DNA of 64,000 nt from SIG299 sp045531895 (GCA_045531895.1 JAZSEW010000098.1:11220-75219); one strand, 5' to 3'. Positions 32,799 through 42,383 are shown, counted from the stretch's first letter. Translations and numbers: made by a program. The notes: generated by a model from the sequence alone, not told the origin.

Positions 32799-33593
32799 AT
32801 GAAGCTTGCACCGTATCTGGCATTTGCAAAGAAAAGCTTTTTAAACCGCAGTGCTTATCGGTTTAATCACTGGATGGGAATCTTGAATACACTTTTGAAA
32901 ATATTCATTTTCTGGTGTATTTATCAGGCATTGTATGGGAGCAGGCAGGAGGTGGACGGTATTACCATGGCGATGGTAACGACCAATTTTGTGCTTTCCA
33001 TTGGGCTGGATGCCCTGTTTGCCATCAATGATTATTATCTGCCGGATCGTATCGGAAATGGCAGCATTGCTACGGAGATGTTACTGCCTATCAGCTTTCA
33101 GGGAAGAATGTTGTTTGAAAATCTGGGGAGCGCCTTTTTTATGCTTGTGTTCCATTTTGTTCCGGCTATGCTGGTCTGCATTTTCACGGTAGGAGTTCTG
33201 CCGCCTGCAAGCGTGGGTTGCATGATTCTTTTTATAGTGAGCGCCTTACTTGGCTATGGGGTGCTTTGGAGTTTAAGCTTTTTGATGCAAACCTTTTCCT
33301 TCTGGCTGATTAATATGTGGAGCCTGATTACCATAAAGAATGTGTTTGTCAATGTGTTGTCCGGTTCCATGATTCCCCTGTGGTTTATGCCGGAGTGGAT
33401 GGAGCCCGTGATGAATATACTTCCGTTTTCCTCGATTTATTTTACGCCGGTGCAGATTTATCTGGGGCAGCTAAATGGGGAGGAAATCTGTATGAAGTGT
33501 TTGCTTCAGATTGTCTGGATTGTAGTACTTTATATGGGAGGATGTATTTTGTGGAGAAAAGGCAAAAAGAAACTGGTGGTGCAGGGAGGTTAA
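32799..33593 (+). CDS. ABC-2 permease (first)
   Basis: 264 residues, six hydrophobic segments, beginning LAPYLAFAKKSFLNRSAYRFNHWMGILNT, which matches the COG4587-type permeases that accompany COG4586 ATPases. The first cytoplasmic helix is amphipathic. It starts directly after the ATPase stop (no gap), RBS GGGGAGG. It makes the membrane channel with the next gene product, a second permease of the companion group. Confidence 0.88.
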   Translation: MKLAPYLAFAKKSFLNRSAYRFNHWMGILNTLLKIFIFWCIYQALYGSRQEVDGITMAMVTTNFVLSIGLDALFAINDYYLPDRIGNGSIATEMLLPISFQGRMLFENLGSAFFMLVFHFVPAMLVCIFTVGVLPPASVGCMILFIVSALLGYGVLWSLSFLMQTFSFWLINMWSLITIKNVFVNVLSGSMIPLWFMPEWMEPVMNILPFSSIYFTPVQIYLGQLNGEEICMKCLLQIVWIVVLYMGGCILWRKGKKKLVVQGG

Positions 33594-33597
33594 TAAA

Positions 33598-34407
33598 ATG
33601 AAAAGTGATGTTCTGCACCTGATAGGTGTTTATACAAAAACAATTATGAAGTCCTGGTTTCAGTATAGAGTAGACGCTGTGCTACGTTCTCTTGCGGTGT
33701 TTTTGCGGGAATCTACAGGCATTATTGTGGTGTATTTTACCTTGCTGAAATTTGATACCTTAAATGGTTGGAACGTGTATGAACTACTGTTTCTGTTCAG
33801 TCTGCTGTTTGTAACCTATGGTATTTTGATTTTATTTTTTACCGGGCTCAGAGATTTTGGACATACGGTACGAAACGGGGGCTTTGACCGTTTTATTCTT
33901 CGTCCGAGAGGTCTGTTGTTTCAGATTATTTTTGTGAATGCAGACTGGTTTGCAGCCATCGGACATGGTGGTCTTGGTATTGTGCTGTTTTTGATTTCTG
34001 CTTCTAAAGTGGGGATTGTCTGGACGTTTGGCAAGGTAATGTACTATCTGTTGGCAATCTTCGGTGGGGTGCTGATACAGGGAGCAATTTTTTTGGTTCT
34101 GGCGACGATGAATATTTATTTGCTGGAAACCGGAAGCCTGAAAGAGCTGTTCTACTGGAATGCCAGAAAATTTGCAGGCTATCCGGTGAGCATTTTTCAT
34201 AAAGCAATTCAGATTGGTATGATTTACATAGTACCCTTTGCTTTTGTGAATTACTTTCCTGCTCAGTTTTTACTGAGAAAGGATGATATGGCGGCATATC
34301 CGGAAGTATACCTGTATCTGACACCTGTACTTGGCATAGTACTGTATCTGCTCGCCTATGCATTCTGGCGGTACAGCATAAAATATTATAAAAGTTCGGG
34401 AAATTAG
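33598..34407 (+). CDS. ABC-2 permease (second)
   Basis: 269 residues with six hydrophobic segments, beginning HLIGVYTKTIMKSWFQYRVDAVLRSLAVF, and including the GGFDRFILRPRGLLFQI stretch characteristic of COG3694-type permeases. It starts 4 bp after the first permease gene with GGGAGG. With the ATPase encoded at 31815 it forms the three-gene exporter; the operon ends at the terminator 34414-34446. Confidence 0.88.
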   Translation: MKSDVLHLIGVYTKTIMKSWFQYRVDAVLRSLAVFLRESTGIIVVYFTLLKFDTLNGWNVYELLFLFSLLFVTYGILILFFTGLRDFGHTVRNGGFDRFILRPRGLLFQIIFVNADWFAAIGHGGLGIVLFLISASKVGIVWTFGKVMYYLLAIFGGVLIQGAIFLVLATMNIYLLETGSLKELFYWNARKFAGYPVSIFHKAIQIGMIYIVPFAFVNYFPAQFLLRKDDMAAYPEVYLYLTPVLGIVLYLLAYAFWRYSIKYYKSSGN

Positions 34408-34413
34408 GAATGT

Positions 34414-34446
34414 GGACTGCTTGACTTTAATCAGGCAGTCCTTTAT
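34414..34446 (+). terminator. Terminator of the ABC-2 operon
   Basis: GGACTGCTTGA (34414-34424) pairs with TCAGGCAGTCC (34431-34441), one G-U, followed by TTTATA; starts 6 bp after the stop codon. Confidence 0.82.
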
Positions 34447-34500
34447 AGTTATATCAGAAAAGAAAACAATTTCACAAATCATAGTGTGGAGGAGAAGGAT

Positions 34501-35289
34501 ATGGCAGAGATATCATTAAAAATTCAGAATAAAGAAGGAAAAACACTGGCGGTCAGCAGTGGAACAGATTTTGTCAGTCTGGTACATACAACAGAATATG
34601 AAGAGGGGGATTTTATTGCGTTTGAAACATCAAAGAAGAACATACACATCTTTCTGCAGTTTGATGATGCGCTTGGAACATCCTTTTGCTATATAACAGA
34701 TAATGTATATTATCATATTCCTTTTGGAGAAAAGAGAATTTCCTATTCTCCAAAAGCATTTAGCGGAAATCGTCATTATTTATGTGCCAGAGTGGCTACC
34801 GAAGAAGAAATAAAAAACTACCGGAATTTGGCGCTGAATGTAAATGACCAACACGGAGATACTCACTGCTATCCTCATGCCAGTGCTAATGTGGAGACAA
34901 GAGGTGAGGCGGTATTTGCGGCGAGAAATGCTATTGATGGAGTTTGCGAGAACCGTTCCCATGGGGAGTGGCCGTTTGAGTCCTGGGGTATTAACCGGAA
35001 TCCTGATGCTGAAATGACAGTGGATTTTGGAAGAGAAGTGGAGGCTGACAAGATTGTGTTAGTAACCAGAGCTGATTTTCCACATGACAGTTGGTGGACG
35101 CAGGTAACGTTGGAATTTTCTGACGGAAGCAGCATGGACTGGAAGCTTGAAAAGAGTGCGCAGCCACATGTCTTGAATTTTGAGAAAAAGAGAATTTCCT
35201 GGGTGAAGCTTTGCAAGCTGATAAAGGCGGAGGATGAATCTCCGTTCCCTGCTCTGACTCAAATAGAAGTATACGGAAGAGATATGTAA
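34501..35289 (+). CDS. Carbohydrate-binding F5/8C-like protein, cytoplasmic
   Basis: Start ATG 34501, 6 nt after GGAGGAG; upstream ATG 34486 overlaps that RBS. 262 residues, beta-rich, no signal peptide. The C-terminal half (from ETRGEAVFAARNAIDG through FESWGINRNPDAEMTVDFGREVEADKIVLVTR to VTLEFSDGSSMDWKLEK) is a galactose-binding-like F5/8-type-C domain. The N-terminal half may be a second sandwich. Such soluble proteins occur in clostridial glycan-utilisation regions; the lack of a secretion signal is odd for a carbohydrate-binding protein. Monocistronic, next to the convergent YesN/YesM genes. Confidence 0.7.
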   Translation: MAEISLKIQNKEGKTLAVSSGTDFVSLVHTTEYEEGDFIAFETSKKNIHIFLQFDDALGTSFCYITDNVYYHIPFGEKRISYSPKAFSGNRHYLCARVATEEEIKNYRNLALNVNDQHGDTHCYPHASANVETRGEAVFAARNAIDGVCENRSHGEWPFESWGINRNPDAEMTVDFGREVEADKIVLVTRADFPHDSWWTQVTLEFSDGSSMDWKLEKSAQPHVLNFEKKRISWVKLCKLIKAEDESPFPALTQIEVYGRDM

Positions 35290-35296
35290 TAATAAT

Positions 35297-35342
35297 GGAG
35301 CAATGCATCGTAATCAGGACTGATGCATTGCTCCTGTTTTTA
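35297..35342. terminator. Bidirectional terminator
   Basis: Perfect 13-bp stem GGAGCAATGCATC (35297-35309) with GATGCATTGCTCC (35322-35334), followed by TGTTTTT on the plus strand; lies between convergent genes and overlaps the YesN stop. Confidence 0.88.
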
Positions 35343-36944
35343 GGGCAGGTTCTGATATTCTGTCGGAGAAATACCTTCCACCTTTTTGAATACTTTGCTG
35401 AAATAAAACGCACTTTCAAAGCCTAACATATCGGCTACTTCATAGACTTTTCTGTTACCGGTAGTCAACAGATGTTTTGCTTCGGTGATTTTTTGGTAGG
35501 TTACATATTCGTTGAAACCCATGTCGCTGTATTTTTTGAACAATTGGCTCAAGTAGCTGGAACTGATAAAAAAGGAGTCTGCCACATCGTTTAACGAAAG
35601 TTTTTTGTGAAGATTTTCTTTGATGTAGGATTTGACATTTTCTACAATACGGTTCCGATATTCTTTTTTATGTTGTTGCATATAGCCGCTCAGACGATTA
35701 CGGAATTCTTTGAGCCAATCCACAATTTGTTCTGTGGTGGATTGAAGGTAGAGGGAACGGTAGTTGTCCGGGCAATCGGAAAATAATTCATTTAATACGT
35801 TTTCTCCCTCCGGTAGAAGAGATGTAGTCAGATACAAAAGGTTACAGGCACAATCCAAAATCTGTACATATTGTGTAGGATGGGCGAGAAATAACTCAAT
35901 TATCTGGGATAGAATATTATCAAAAGCTTCCTCGTCCATTGTGTCAAAAGCAGTAATCAAGTCATTTTTAAATAAGGACAGATTAAATTGGCGATGAATC
36001 ACAGCATCCGGATGAAATTCTTCATAACTGAAAATCGTATGGGAGGGTGTCGCATAGGATGCCGCCTGTCTTGCGTTTTGGAAGGAGTCTGCGATTTCCA
36101 AAGGAAAGGTGACGCAGGTTCCTATGCCGCCACTGAGAGAAACATTGTAATAGTTCCGGATGGTATCACTGACGGTTTGTAAAATAACAGAAATTCGCTG
36201 TAAATCAGGTTGTTCTTCGGAGTGATCTTCTTCGTGGAAAATAACGGCAAAATGCTTCATGTCCAGAGTAACAATGTGACAAGGTGCATATTTAATAAGG
36301 ATTTCGCGAATCATCTGTAAGGTGCCGTTATACAGATTTGCCTGCTTTTCGAAGGAAAAGGAAGCAGCGGAAGATGAAACCATTTCCATATAGCAGCATA
36401 TATAATATGGAGAAGAGAATTTTATATGAAGTTCTTCTGCCTGATGAAAAAACTGTTCTTTGGATTCAAACAGGTTATGCAGTAAACGGAGATAGAACTT
36501 GTCAGCCAATGCATTCAGGTTAAATAAAGCAGGTGCTTCTTCAGGCATAAGGGTTTGCTGTTCTTGCAAACGGGAGACGGTACTTGCAATTACGGCGCCA
36601 AGATTTTCCGGAGTAAGCTCAATTTTGATGAGATAATCTACAACCTGGGCCTGCAGGGCTTCCTTTGCCATGGAAAAATCCTCGTAATTGGTCAGTATGA
36701 TAAAGGCCGGCTTGTGATAACCGAAGTCTTCCCGACACTTCTTAATTAATTCCAGACCTGTCATTATCGGCATCTTTACATCAGTGATGACAATATCCGG
36801 CATCAGCTCTTTAATGATGGAATAGGCTGCCTGTCCATTCATGGCAGCACCACAGATTTCAATATTGTATGCAGACCAGTCCAACATGGATTTGATACCA
36901 ACCTGAACCAGCGGTTCATCATCTACAATCAGCAGTTTATACAT
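35340..36944 (-). CDS. YesN-type response regulator with AraC DNA-binding domain
   Basis: 534 residues. The receiver domain has DDEP at the start, phosphoacceptor Asp in PDIVITDVKMPIMTG (about residue 55), and LTNYEDFSMAKEAL, KIE. A long middle part of about 300 residues is usual for YesN proteins. The last 100 residues hold two AraC HTH units (LSLNDVADSFFISSSYLSQLFKKY and VYEVADMLGFESAFYFSKVFKK, ending GISPTEY). It overlaps the sensor gene by 8 bp. Regulators of this type activate adjacent glycan-uptake operons, here the ABC importer, lyase and GH88 genes on the other side of the sensor gene. Confidence 0.93.
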   Translation of the reverse strand: MYKLLIVDDEPLVQVGIKSMLDWSAYNIEICGAAMNGQAAYSIIKELMPDIVITDVKMPIMTGLELIKKCREDFGYHKPAFIILTNYEDFSMAKEALQAQVVDYLIKIELTPENLGAVIASTVSRLQEQQTLMPEEAPALFNLNALADKFYLRLLHNLFESKEQFFHQAEELHIKFSSPYYICCYMEMVSSSAASFSFEKQANLYNGTLQMIREILIKYAPCHIVTLDMKHFAVIFHEEDHSEEQPDLQRISVILQTVSDTIRNYYNVSLSGGIGTCVTFPLEIADSFQNARQAASYATPSHTIFSYEEFHPDAVIHRQFNLSLFKNDLITAFDTMDEEAFDNILSQIIELFLAHPTQYVQILDCACNLLYLTTSLLPEGENVLNELFSDCPDNYRSLYLQSTTEQIVDWLKEFRNRLSGYMQQHKKEYRNRIVENVKSYIKENLHKKLSLNDVADSFFISSSYLSQLFKKYSDMGFNEYVTYQKITEAKHLLTTGNRKVYEVADMLGFESAFYFSKVFKKVEGISPTEYQNLP

Positions 36945-38781
36945 TTTTTTCCTCTTTTTCGTTAGTAATAGGTATTAAAAGAATCATTTTTGTGTAGGAG
37001 CCTTCTGTACTTTCAATAGAGATACCGGAGGAGATTCCGAACTCGTATTGCAGTCGTTTATTTACATTGCGTATGCCAAATTCCCGGAAAAATTCAGACT
37101 TGCCGTCCTGTGCGTCATTTGGTTTATCACTAAGCAGATATTTAATCTGCTGTTCGTCCATTCCGACACCATCATCCAGAACCTCAATAATTAAATCGTT
37201 TTCATTCTTTTTACTGACAGTTATGTCGATGTGGCCGGCAGTGCCTTTTGGTTCGATACCGTGGAAAATGGAATTTTCCACCAGAGGTTGCAAGGTAAAT
37301 TTTACAATGGATACGTCGAGGAAAGCATCGTCCTCTACATGAATATCCATGGTTATGGTACCGCCATAGCGGTATTTTTGTATGGTAAAATAATCATTTA
37401 ATAATGCCAGTTCTTCTCGTAGAGGGACTAGAATTTTAGTACCTTTGGAGATGCTCTTCAATAGGCGGGAGAGAGCAGTTGTCATTTCGGCAATACCGTC
37501 CGCACCTTGAATGGAAGCCATCCATTTTATGGAGTTTAAGGTATTGTAGAGAAAATGAGGGTTTACCTGGCTTTGCAGCATTTTGTATTCCAAATCCTGT
37601 TTTTCACGCTCTTCCTTTACAACGTGATCAAGCAATTCCTGAATTTGTTCGGACATATCATTGATACCGCGGCCGATATCACCCAGTTCATGCTTCCATT
37701 CGATAGAGGTATTTCTTATAAAGTTACCTTGTGCAATGGAAGATATTTGTTGCTGCAGCTGCTGTACCGGAAGGTTAATGGTACGGTATAACAGCCGGTT
37801 GATAACAATACCAATGGCAGAAACCAGAAGAATAAGACAGGCAACAATTCCAATAAACATCATGTGCTGGATACCGGACTCTTGATTGGAAATGGTCTGG
37901 CTGACATAACAGCCCGGCAGTTCAGCCAGGGCAATTCGAAGCAGAAGCTGACGATCGAGACTTCCTTTTTCATATACATGGTAAGCTTGTGTTGATAATT
38001 TCAGGTAATTTACATCCAGCTTTTTATACTTGGTAAATTGAATGTCTGATTCCGGACAACCCTGTTCGGTAATGAAATATTCATGGGAACCAAGAGATAA
38101 AAACAGGGTACTGTCTTTCGGAAGATTGTAGTAGGCCAACTGGTCGGAAAACAGCTCCGGTGTAATGCAAAGCATGACCCAGCCTGTGGAATCGGAATAA
38201 TACCGGGAATAAATCGGACGGACTGTTAAAAGTACAGGGCATGGTATAGTACCCTGATAAAAAGGATCCTGTACAAAACCGGTATCAAAGGAAAAGTCCG
38301 GTGAGTCGAACAGCAGTTGAAAGTAAGGGAGTGCTTCGGCTACCGTAGGAGAGTGGACACTGCTGGAAAAGGAAGTAGGAACCATTTGCAGGTAGCCACC
38401 ATCGTTAGAGGCAACAATGATGCGATGCAGATAGGTTCGTGCTTCGTTGGCATAGTATTCCTCATTAAGACGTTCGTAGGCAGTAATAATCTCCTGATCA
38501 GAGAGCGTGGTGCCTGCTTCCGTAAATTCTCCCATGATAGTATTTACCTGACAGAATTGCGCCAGTTTTTTTAACGTGTTTATTTCACGGTCGATGTTAT
38601 CTGCAATTAACTGCAAGTTGCTTTGTGCAGTCTGTAGAATGTTTTTTTGTAAGTAGTTTCTGTAAAGGTAGAAAGAAAGGAGGGCAATCATCAGTCCGAT
38701 GCAGGCAACAAAGCAGGTGACTATAAGGGAAATTTTAGTGCGCAGATAACCGGAAGTCTGATTGTTATTCCTTTTTTTCAT
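36937..38781 (-). CDS. YesM-type sensor histidine kinase
   Basis: 614 residues: an N-terminal membrane helix (about 15-37), an extracytoplasmic sensing region of about 260 residues, a second helix (about 305-330), a HAMP linker (PVQQLQQQISSIAQGNF), then the His_kinase domain with phosphoacceptor His in LQSQVNPHFLYNTLNSIKWM and an ATPase domain (LVENSIFHG, DDGVGM, EFGIRNVNKRL). It senses sugars, possibly through the binding protein encoded divergently at 39031. RBS AAAGGAG before ATG 38781. Confidence 0.93.
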   Translation of the reverse strand: MKKRNNNQTSGYLRTKISLIVTCFVACIGLMIALLSFYLYRNYLQKNILQTAQSNLQLIADNIDREINTLKKLAQFCQVNTIMGEFTEAGTTLSDQEIITAYERLNEEYYANEARTYLHRIIVASNDGGYLQMVPTSFSSSVHSPTVAEALPYFQLLFDSPDFSFDTGFVQDPFYQGTIPCPVLLTVRPIYSRYYSDSTGWVMLCITPELFSDQLAYYNLPKDSTLFLSLGSHEYFITEQGCPESDIQFTKYKKLDVNYLKLSTQAYHVYEKGSLDRQLLLRIALAELPGCYVSQTISNQESGIQHMMFIGIVACLILLVSAIGIVINRLLYRTINLPVQQLQQQISSIAQGNFIRNTSIEWKHELGDIGRGINDMSEQIQELLDHVVKEEREKQDLEYKMLQSQVNPHFLYNTLNSIKWMASIQGADGIAEMTTALSRLLKSISKGTKILVPLREELALLNDYFTIQKYRYGGTITMDIHVEDDAFLDVSIVKFTLQPLVENSIFHGIEPKGTAGHIDITVSKKNENDLIIEVLDDGVGMDEQQIKYLLSDKPNDAQDGKSEFFREFGIRNVNKRLQYEFGISSGISIESTEGSYTKMILLIPITNEKEEKNV

Positions 38782-39030
38782 AGGGAGCTCCTTTCTGAAC
38801 GGTTTTAGTCTAGTTTACACGAAAAATGTAGAAATGAAAAGCAGAAACCATATCGTTTTGAAGGATATTCTAAAAAAAGTACATTAAATACTAAAAAAAT
38901 ACATGCATTGAAAAAAGTGTGAAGAAAGTATGAATAAAAAATGAATGATTTCGAAAAAAAATTTATTCAAAAACAGGAGGAGACACTTTATACTGATAAC
39001 ACAATAAATCATTTTTAAGAGGAGGATAAA
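38782..39030. promoter_or_regulatory. Divergent control region between YesM and the sugar importer
   Basis: For the importer, TTCAAA (38966-38971), 17-bp spacer, TATACT (38989-38994), 37 bp before ATG 39031. Between about 38868 and 38902 the block TACTAAAAAAA(G)TACAT occurs twice in direct repeat (first copy starts TTCT), upstream of the -35 as expected for an AraC-type activator such as the YesN protein. The weak -35 fits activator dependence. Confidence 0.6.
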
Positions 39031-40314
39031 ATGAAAAAGAGAATTTTAAGCATGTTACTTATTATGGCTATGGCAGTTTCCATGTTTGCAGGTTGCGGCT
39101 CTAAGGATAAGTCCGAGGGTGTAACAATCAAGTGGGCAGTATGGGATCAGGAGACAACGGCCTATTGGCAGGCATTAGTAGATGCGTACAAGGAAGTTAA
39201 GCCAAATGTTACTATTGAAATGGTAGACCTTGGTTCTACAGATTACATGACGGTTCTTGCAACTGAATTATCCGGTGAAGGAACAGATTTTGACGTTGTA
39301 ACAATTAAGGATGTACCTGGTTATGCAACTTTAGTTCAGAAGAATGCCATTCTTGCATTAGATGACTACATTGCAAAGGACAAGGTTGACCTTGCACAGT
39401 ATGCAGGTGTTACCGACCAGGTAACTGTAGACGGTAAGTTATATCAGCTTCCATTCAGAAATGACTTCTGGGTAGTATTCTACAATAAGGACATTTTTGA
39501 TAAGAAGGGCGTAGCATATCCTACTAACGATATGACATTTGCTCAGTATGATGAGCTGGCAAGAAAGGTAACTGATACTACTTTCGGTTCCCAGATTTAT
39601 GGTGGTCATTACCATACATGGAGAAGTGCCGTTCAGCTCTTCGGTGTTTTGGATGGAAAGAACAATATTTTAAGCGGTAGCTATGAGTTCTTCAAGCCAT
39701 ATTATGAACTGGTTCTGAATCAGGAAAAAGATGGCGTTGCAAGAAAGTATACTGATTTAAAGGCGGAAGGCTTACATTACTCTGCAGCGTTTGCAGGTGG
39801 TGATGTAGCTATGATGAACATGGGTTCCTGGTACATTTCCACACTGATCAACAGCTTAAACAATGGTGATTACGACAAGGCACTCTGCGGTAACTGGGGT
39901 ATGGTTAAGTATCCTCATGCAGAAGGCGTTGAGGCTGGTTCCACACTTGGTACAATCACAGGTCTTGCTGTAACAACTGCAACTGATATTAAGGATGAAG
40001 CTTGGGATTTCGTTAAGTGGGTAAGCGGCGAAGAAGGTGCCAAGGTTATGGCTGAAACCGGTAACTTCCCTGCAATTATGACAAATGATGCGATGGCAGC
40101 TATCACAGGTCTTGCAGGCTTCCCAAGTGATGCAAACAGTAAGGAAGCATTAAAGGTTTCCAATTTGTATCTGGAAGTTCCTTATGCTCCAAATGTATCC
40201 GAAATCAATTCCGTACTTGATTCCTATCATGGTTCCATTATGACAGGAGAACTTACTATTGATGAAGGCATTGCAAAGATGAACGAAGAAGTTAAGAAGA
40301 TTTTAAATAAGTAA
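39031..40314 (+). CDS. Sugar ABC transporter substrate-binding lipoprotein
   Basis: 427 residues with a lipoprotein signal (MKKRILSMLLIMAMAVSMFAGC; lipobox FAGC at about residues 19-22). The mature part starts VTIKWAVWDQETTAYWQALVDAYKE and includes SSGE-like hinge segments of family 1 extracellular solute-binding proteins. The last part (GEEGAKVMAETGNFPAI) is typical. It captures oligosaccharides outside the membrane for the two permeases that follow; given the lyase and GH88 genes, unsaturated uronic-acid oligosaccharides are likely ligands. RBS AGAGGAGG. No ATPase gene is in the operon, as usual; a shared MsmK-type ATPase is presumably elsewhere. Confidence 0.93.
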   Translation: MKKRILSMLLIMAMAVSMFAGCGSKDKSEGVTIKWAVWDQETTAYWQALVDAYKEVKPNVTIEMVDLGSTDYMTVLATELSGEGTDFDVVTIKDVPGYATLVQKNAILALDDYIAKDKVDLAQYAGVTDQVTVDGKLYQLPFRNDFWVVFYNKDIFDKKGVAYPTNDMTFAQYDELARKVTDTTFGSQIYGGHYHTWRSAVQLFGVLDGKNNILSGSYEFFKPYYELVLNQEKDGVARKYTDLKAEGLHYSAAFAGGDVAMMNMGSWYISTLINSLNNGDYDKALCGNWGMVKYPHAEGVEAGSTLGTITGLAVTTATDIKDEAWDFVKWVSGEEGAKVMAETGNFPAIMTNDAMAAITGLAGFPSDANSKEALKVSNLYLEVPYAPNVSEINSVLDSYHGSIMTGELTIDEGIAKMNEEVKKILNK

Positions 40315-40326
40315 ATCACTATGCCG

Positions 40327-40356
40327 GGGCTGGTAGTATTGCATATTACCAGCCCT
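40327..40356 (+). promoter_or_regulatory. Intercistronic hairpin after the binding-protein gene
   Basis: GGGCTGGTA (40327-40335) pairs perfectly with TACCAGCCC (40347-40355); no T-run follows. Such a hairpin commonly protects the upstream message or partly stops transcription so that binding protein is made in excess of permeases. Confidence 0.7.
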
Positions 40357-40399
40357 GTAATTAAAAAAGCGTAAGTAAAGGCTATGGGAGTTGAAGTGA

Positions 40400-41446
40400 A
40401 TGAGTAATAATAAATCAGAACAGATACCAAAGCTGCAGGAAGAATTGAAAATGCTCCTGACGGCAGTATCAGTAGAACAGGATGAAAAAAAGAAAAAGAA
40501 AATATTAGCAAGAATAGACAGGCTGCGCAGGGAGATTAATCGTATCAAGTCCGGTAAACTGCTCAGCAAGGAAACCAAAAGGGACTTAATTGCCTATTCT
40601 TTTATTGCACCGAATTTCATCGGATTTATGGTATTCACCTTAGTTCCGATTGTCTTTGCTTTTGCACTTGCTTTTATGGAGTGGGACGGAAGTAATGCAA
40701 TTAAATTCGTTGGCTTTGGCAACTTTAAGGATTTGTTTCAGGATACCTTTTTTCTGGCAGCATTGAAGAATACGGCAATTTATTGTCTCGGAACGGTACC
40801 GCTTACCATGGTGGCTTCTCTCGGACTGGCGATTGTACTAAACCAGAAAGTAATTGGAAGAGGAATATTCAGAACCCTGTCCTTCTTCCCTTATGTTGCT
40901 TCCCTGGTAGCGATTACTGCTGTTTGGAAGATGCTCTTCCACCCAAGTAAGGGTCCGATTAACACACTGTTATATAACGTATTTCATGTGGAGCCGGAGG
41001 CGCTTCCGCAATGGTTTGCAGGAAGTCTTGTTATTGTCAGCATGATTTTATTCAGTGTATGGAAGTTTATGGGCTATTACATGGTTATTTATCTGGCGGG
41101 CTTACAGGGAATTTCTGCGGAGTTATACGAAGCTGCCGGACTGGACGGTGCCAACACCTGGCAGAAGTTCCGCTATGTAACCTGGCCACAGCTTCGTTCT
41201 ACCACATTCTTCGTAGTGGTAATGCTGACCATTAATTGCTTTAAGATTTATGATGTGGCAGTAATGTTAGCCGGCGGCGGAAGCGGTGAACTGACCACCT
41301 CTGCAACCGTGCTTGTATATTATATTTACCAGAAGGCATTTATTGACTGGAAGCTTGGATATTCCAGTGCAGTTGCCATGGTACTTTTCCTGATGGTACT
41401 GATTGTGACCCTGATTCAGTTCAAGGGTCAGGAAAAATATGAGTAG
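40400..41446 (+). CDS. Sugar ABC permease with extended charged N-terminus
   Basis: 348 residues. The membrane part with six helices starts RDLIAYSFIAPNFIGFMVFTLVPIVFAFALAF, and the ATPase-contact loop reads EAAGLDGANTWQKFRYVTWPQL, the EAA motif of MalF/UgpA-type permeases. Unlike most of the family (about 290-300 residues) it has about 58 extra N-terminal residues, very rich in Lys/Glu, predicted coiled coil (VEQDEKKKKKILARIDRLRR). GGGAG stands about 10 nt before ATG 40400. Partner of the next permease. Confidence 0.92.
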   Translation: MSNNKSEQIPKLQEELKMLLTAVSVEQDEKKKKKILARIDRLRREINRIKSGKLLSKETKRDLIAYSFIAPNFIGFMVFTLVPIVFAFALAFMEWDGSNAIKFVGFGNFKDLFQDTFFLAALKNTAIYCLGTVPLTMVASLGLAIVLNQKVIGRGIFRTLSFFPYVASLVAITAVWKMLFHPSKGPINTLLYNVFHVEPEALPQWFAGSLVIVSMILFSVWKFMGYYMVIYLAGLQGISAELYEAAGLDGANTWQKFRYVTWPQLRSTTFFVVVMLTINCFKIYDVAVMLAGGGSGELTTSATVLVYYIYQKAFIDWKLGYSSAVAMVLFLMVLIVTLIQFKGQEKYE

Positions 41447-41463
41447 GAAGGAGGAGTACGAAA

Positions 41464-42309
41464 ATGAAACAGAAATCCATGCATAGAAACACTGTGATTG
41501 GAAAAGTAATTGTGTACGCAATACTCCTTCTGATTGCTGTAGCGATGATTATACCATTTTTGTGGATGCTGTCTGCATCCATTAAGGCGGACAGAGAAGT
41601 ATTCCAGATGGATCCTTTCGTATGGATACCTGAGGTGCCGCGATGGAATAATTACATGAAAATCTGGACAAAAATACCGATGTTCCAGTTTGTAAAAAAT
41701 ACCGTTTTCTTAACGATTGTAGTTACCTGTCTTCAGCTGCTTACCAGCAGCTTTGCGGCTTACTCCTTTGCAAAGCTGAATTTCAGACACAAAAAGGGAT
41801 TGTTCCTTGCTTATATTGCCACCATCGCAATGCCCTGGCAGGTGTATATGGTACCGCAGTTTTTGATGATGAGAAGTATGGGATTGAATGATAAACTGCT
41901 TGCTATCATTTGCTTACAGGCTTTCTCGGCATTTGGAGTGTTCCTGATGAAGCAGTTTTATGAGGGCATTCCGGATGATTTATGTGAGGCGGCTCGAATT
42001 GACGGTATGAGTGAGTACCGGATTTATGCAAAAATTATGTTGCCGCTGTCGAAGCCAGCGCTTTCAACACTGACAATTTTTACATTTGTAAATACATGGA
42101 ATGACTATCTTGGTCCATTAATTTATTTGAAATCTCCGGAAAACAAGACAATCCAGCTTGGCTTAAAGATGTTCATCAGCCAGTATTCCTCTGACTATGG
42201 ACTGATTATGGCCGGTTCTGTATTATCTTTGGTACCGGTTATTATCGTTTTCCTTTGCCTGCAGAAGTATTTTGTGGAAGGTGTCGCAACCACCGGCCTG
42301 AAAGGTTAA
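41464..42309 (+). CDS. Sugar ABC permease (MalG type)
   Basis: 281 residues, six membrane segments; starts VIVYAILLLIAVAMIIPFLWMLSASIKA and has the EAA loop EAARIDGMSEYRIYAKIMLPLSKPAL. The C-terminus ends YFVEGVATTGLKG, the classical end of these permeases. It starts 17 bp after the partner gene with AAGGAGG. Together with the binding protein it imports a carbohydrate. Confidence 0.94.
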   Translation: MKQKSMHRNTVIGKVIVYAILLLIAVAMIIPFLWMLSASIKADREVFQMDPFVWIPEVPRWNNYMKIWTKIPMFQFVKNTVFLTIVVTCLQLLTSSFAAYSFAKLNFRHKKGLFLAYIATIAMPWQVYMVPQFLMMRSMGLNDKLLAIICLQAFSAFGVFLMKQFYEGIPDDLCEAARIDGMSEYRIYAKIMLPLSKPALSTLTIFTFVNTWNDYLGPLIYLKSPENKTIQLGLKMFISQYSSDYGLIMAGSVLSLVPVIIVFLCLQKYFVEGVATTGLKG

Positions 42310-42347
42310 GGAGTAATTGCAAAGAAAACTTTATAATTTTACCTGAC

Positions 42348-42383
42348 TGCCTCAAGTATCCTCTCCCTCGGATATTTGGGGCA
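42348..42383 (+). promoter_or_regulatory. Intercistronic hairpin before the lyase gene
   Basis: TGCCTCAAGTATCC (42348-42361) pairs over 14 bp with GGATATTTGGGGCA (42370-42383), two G-U pairs. No T-run. It may stabilise the importer message or lower read-through to the catabolic genes. Confidence 0.65.
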
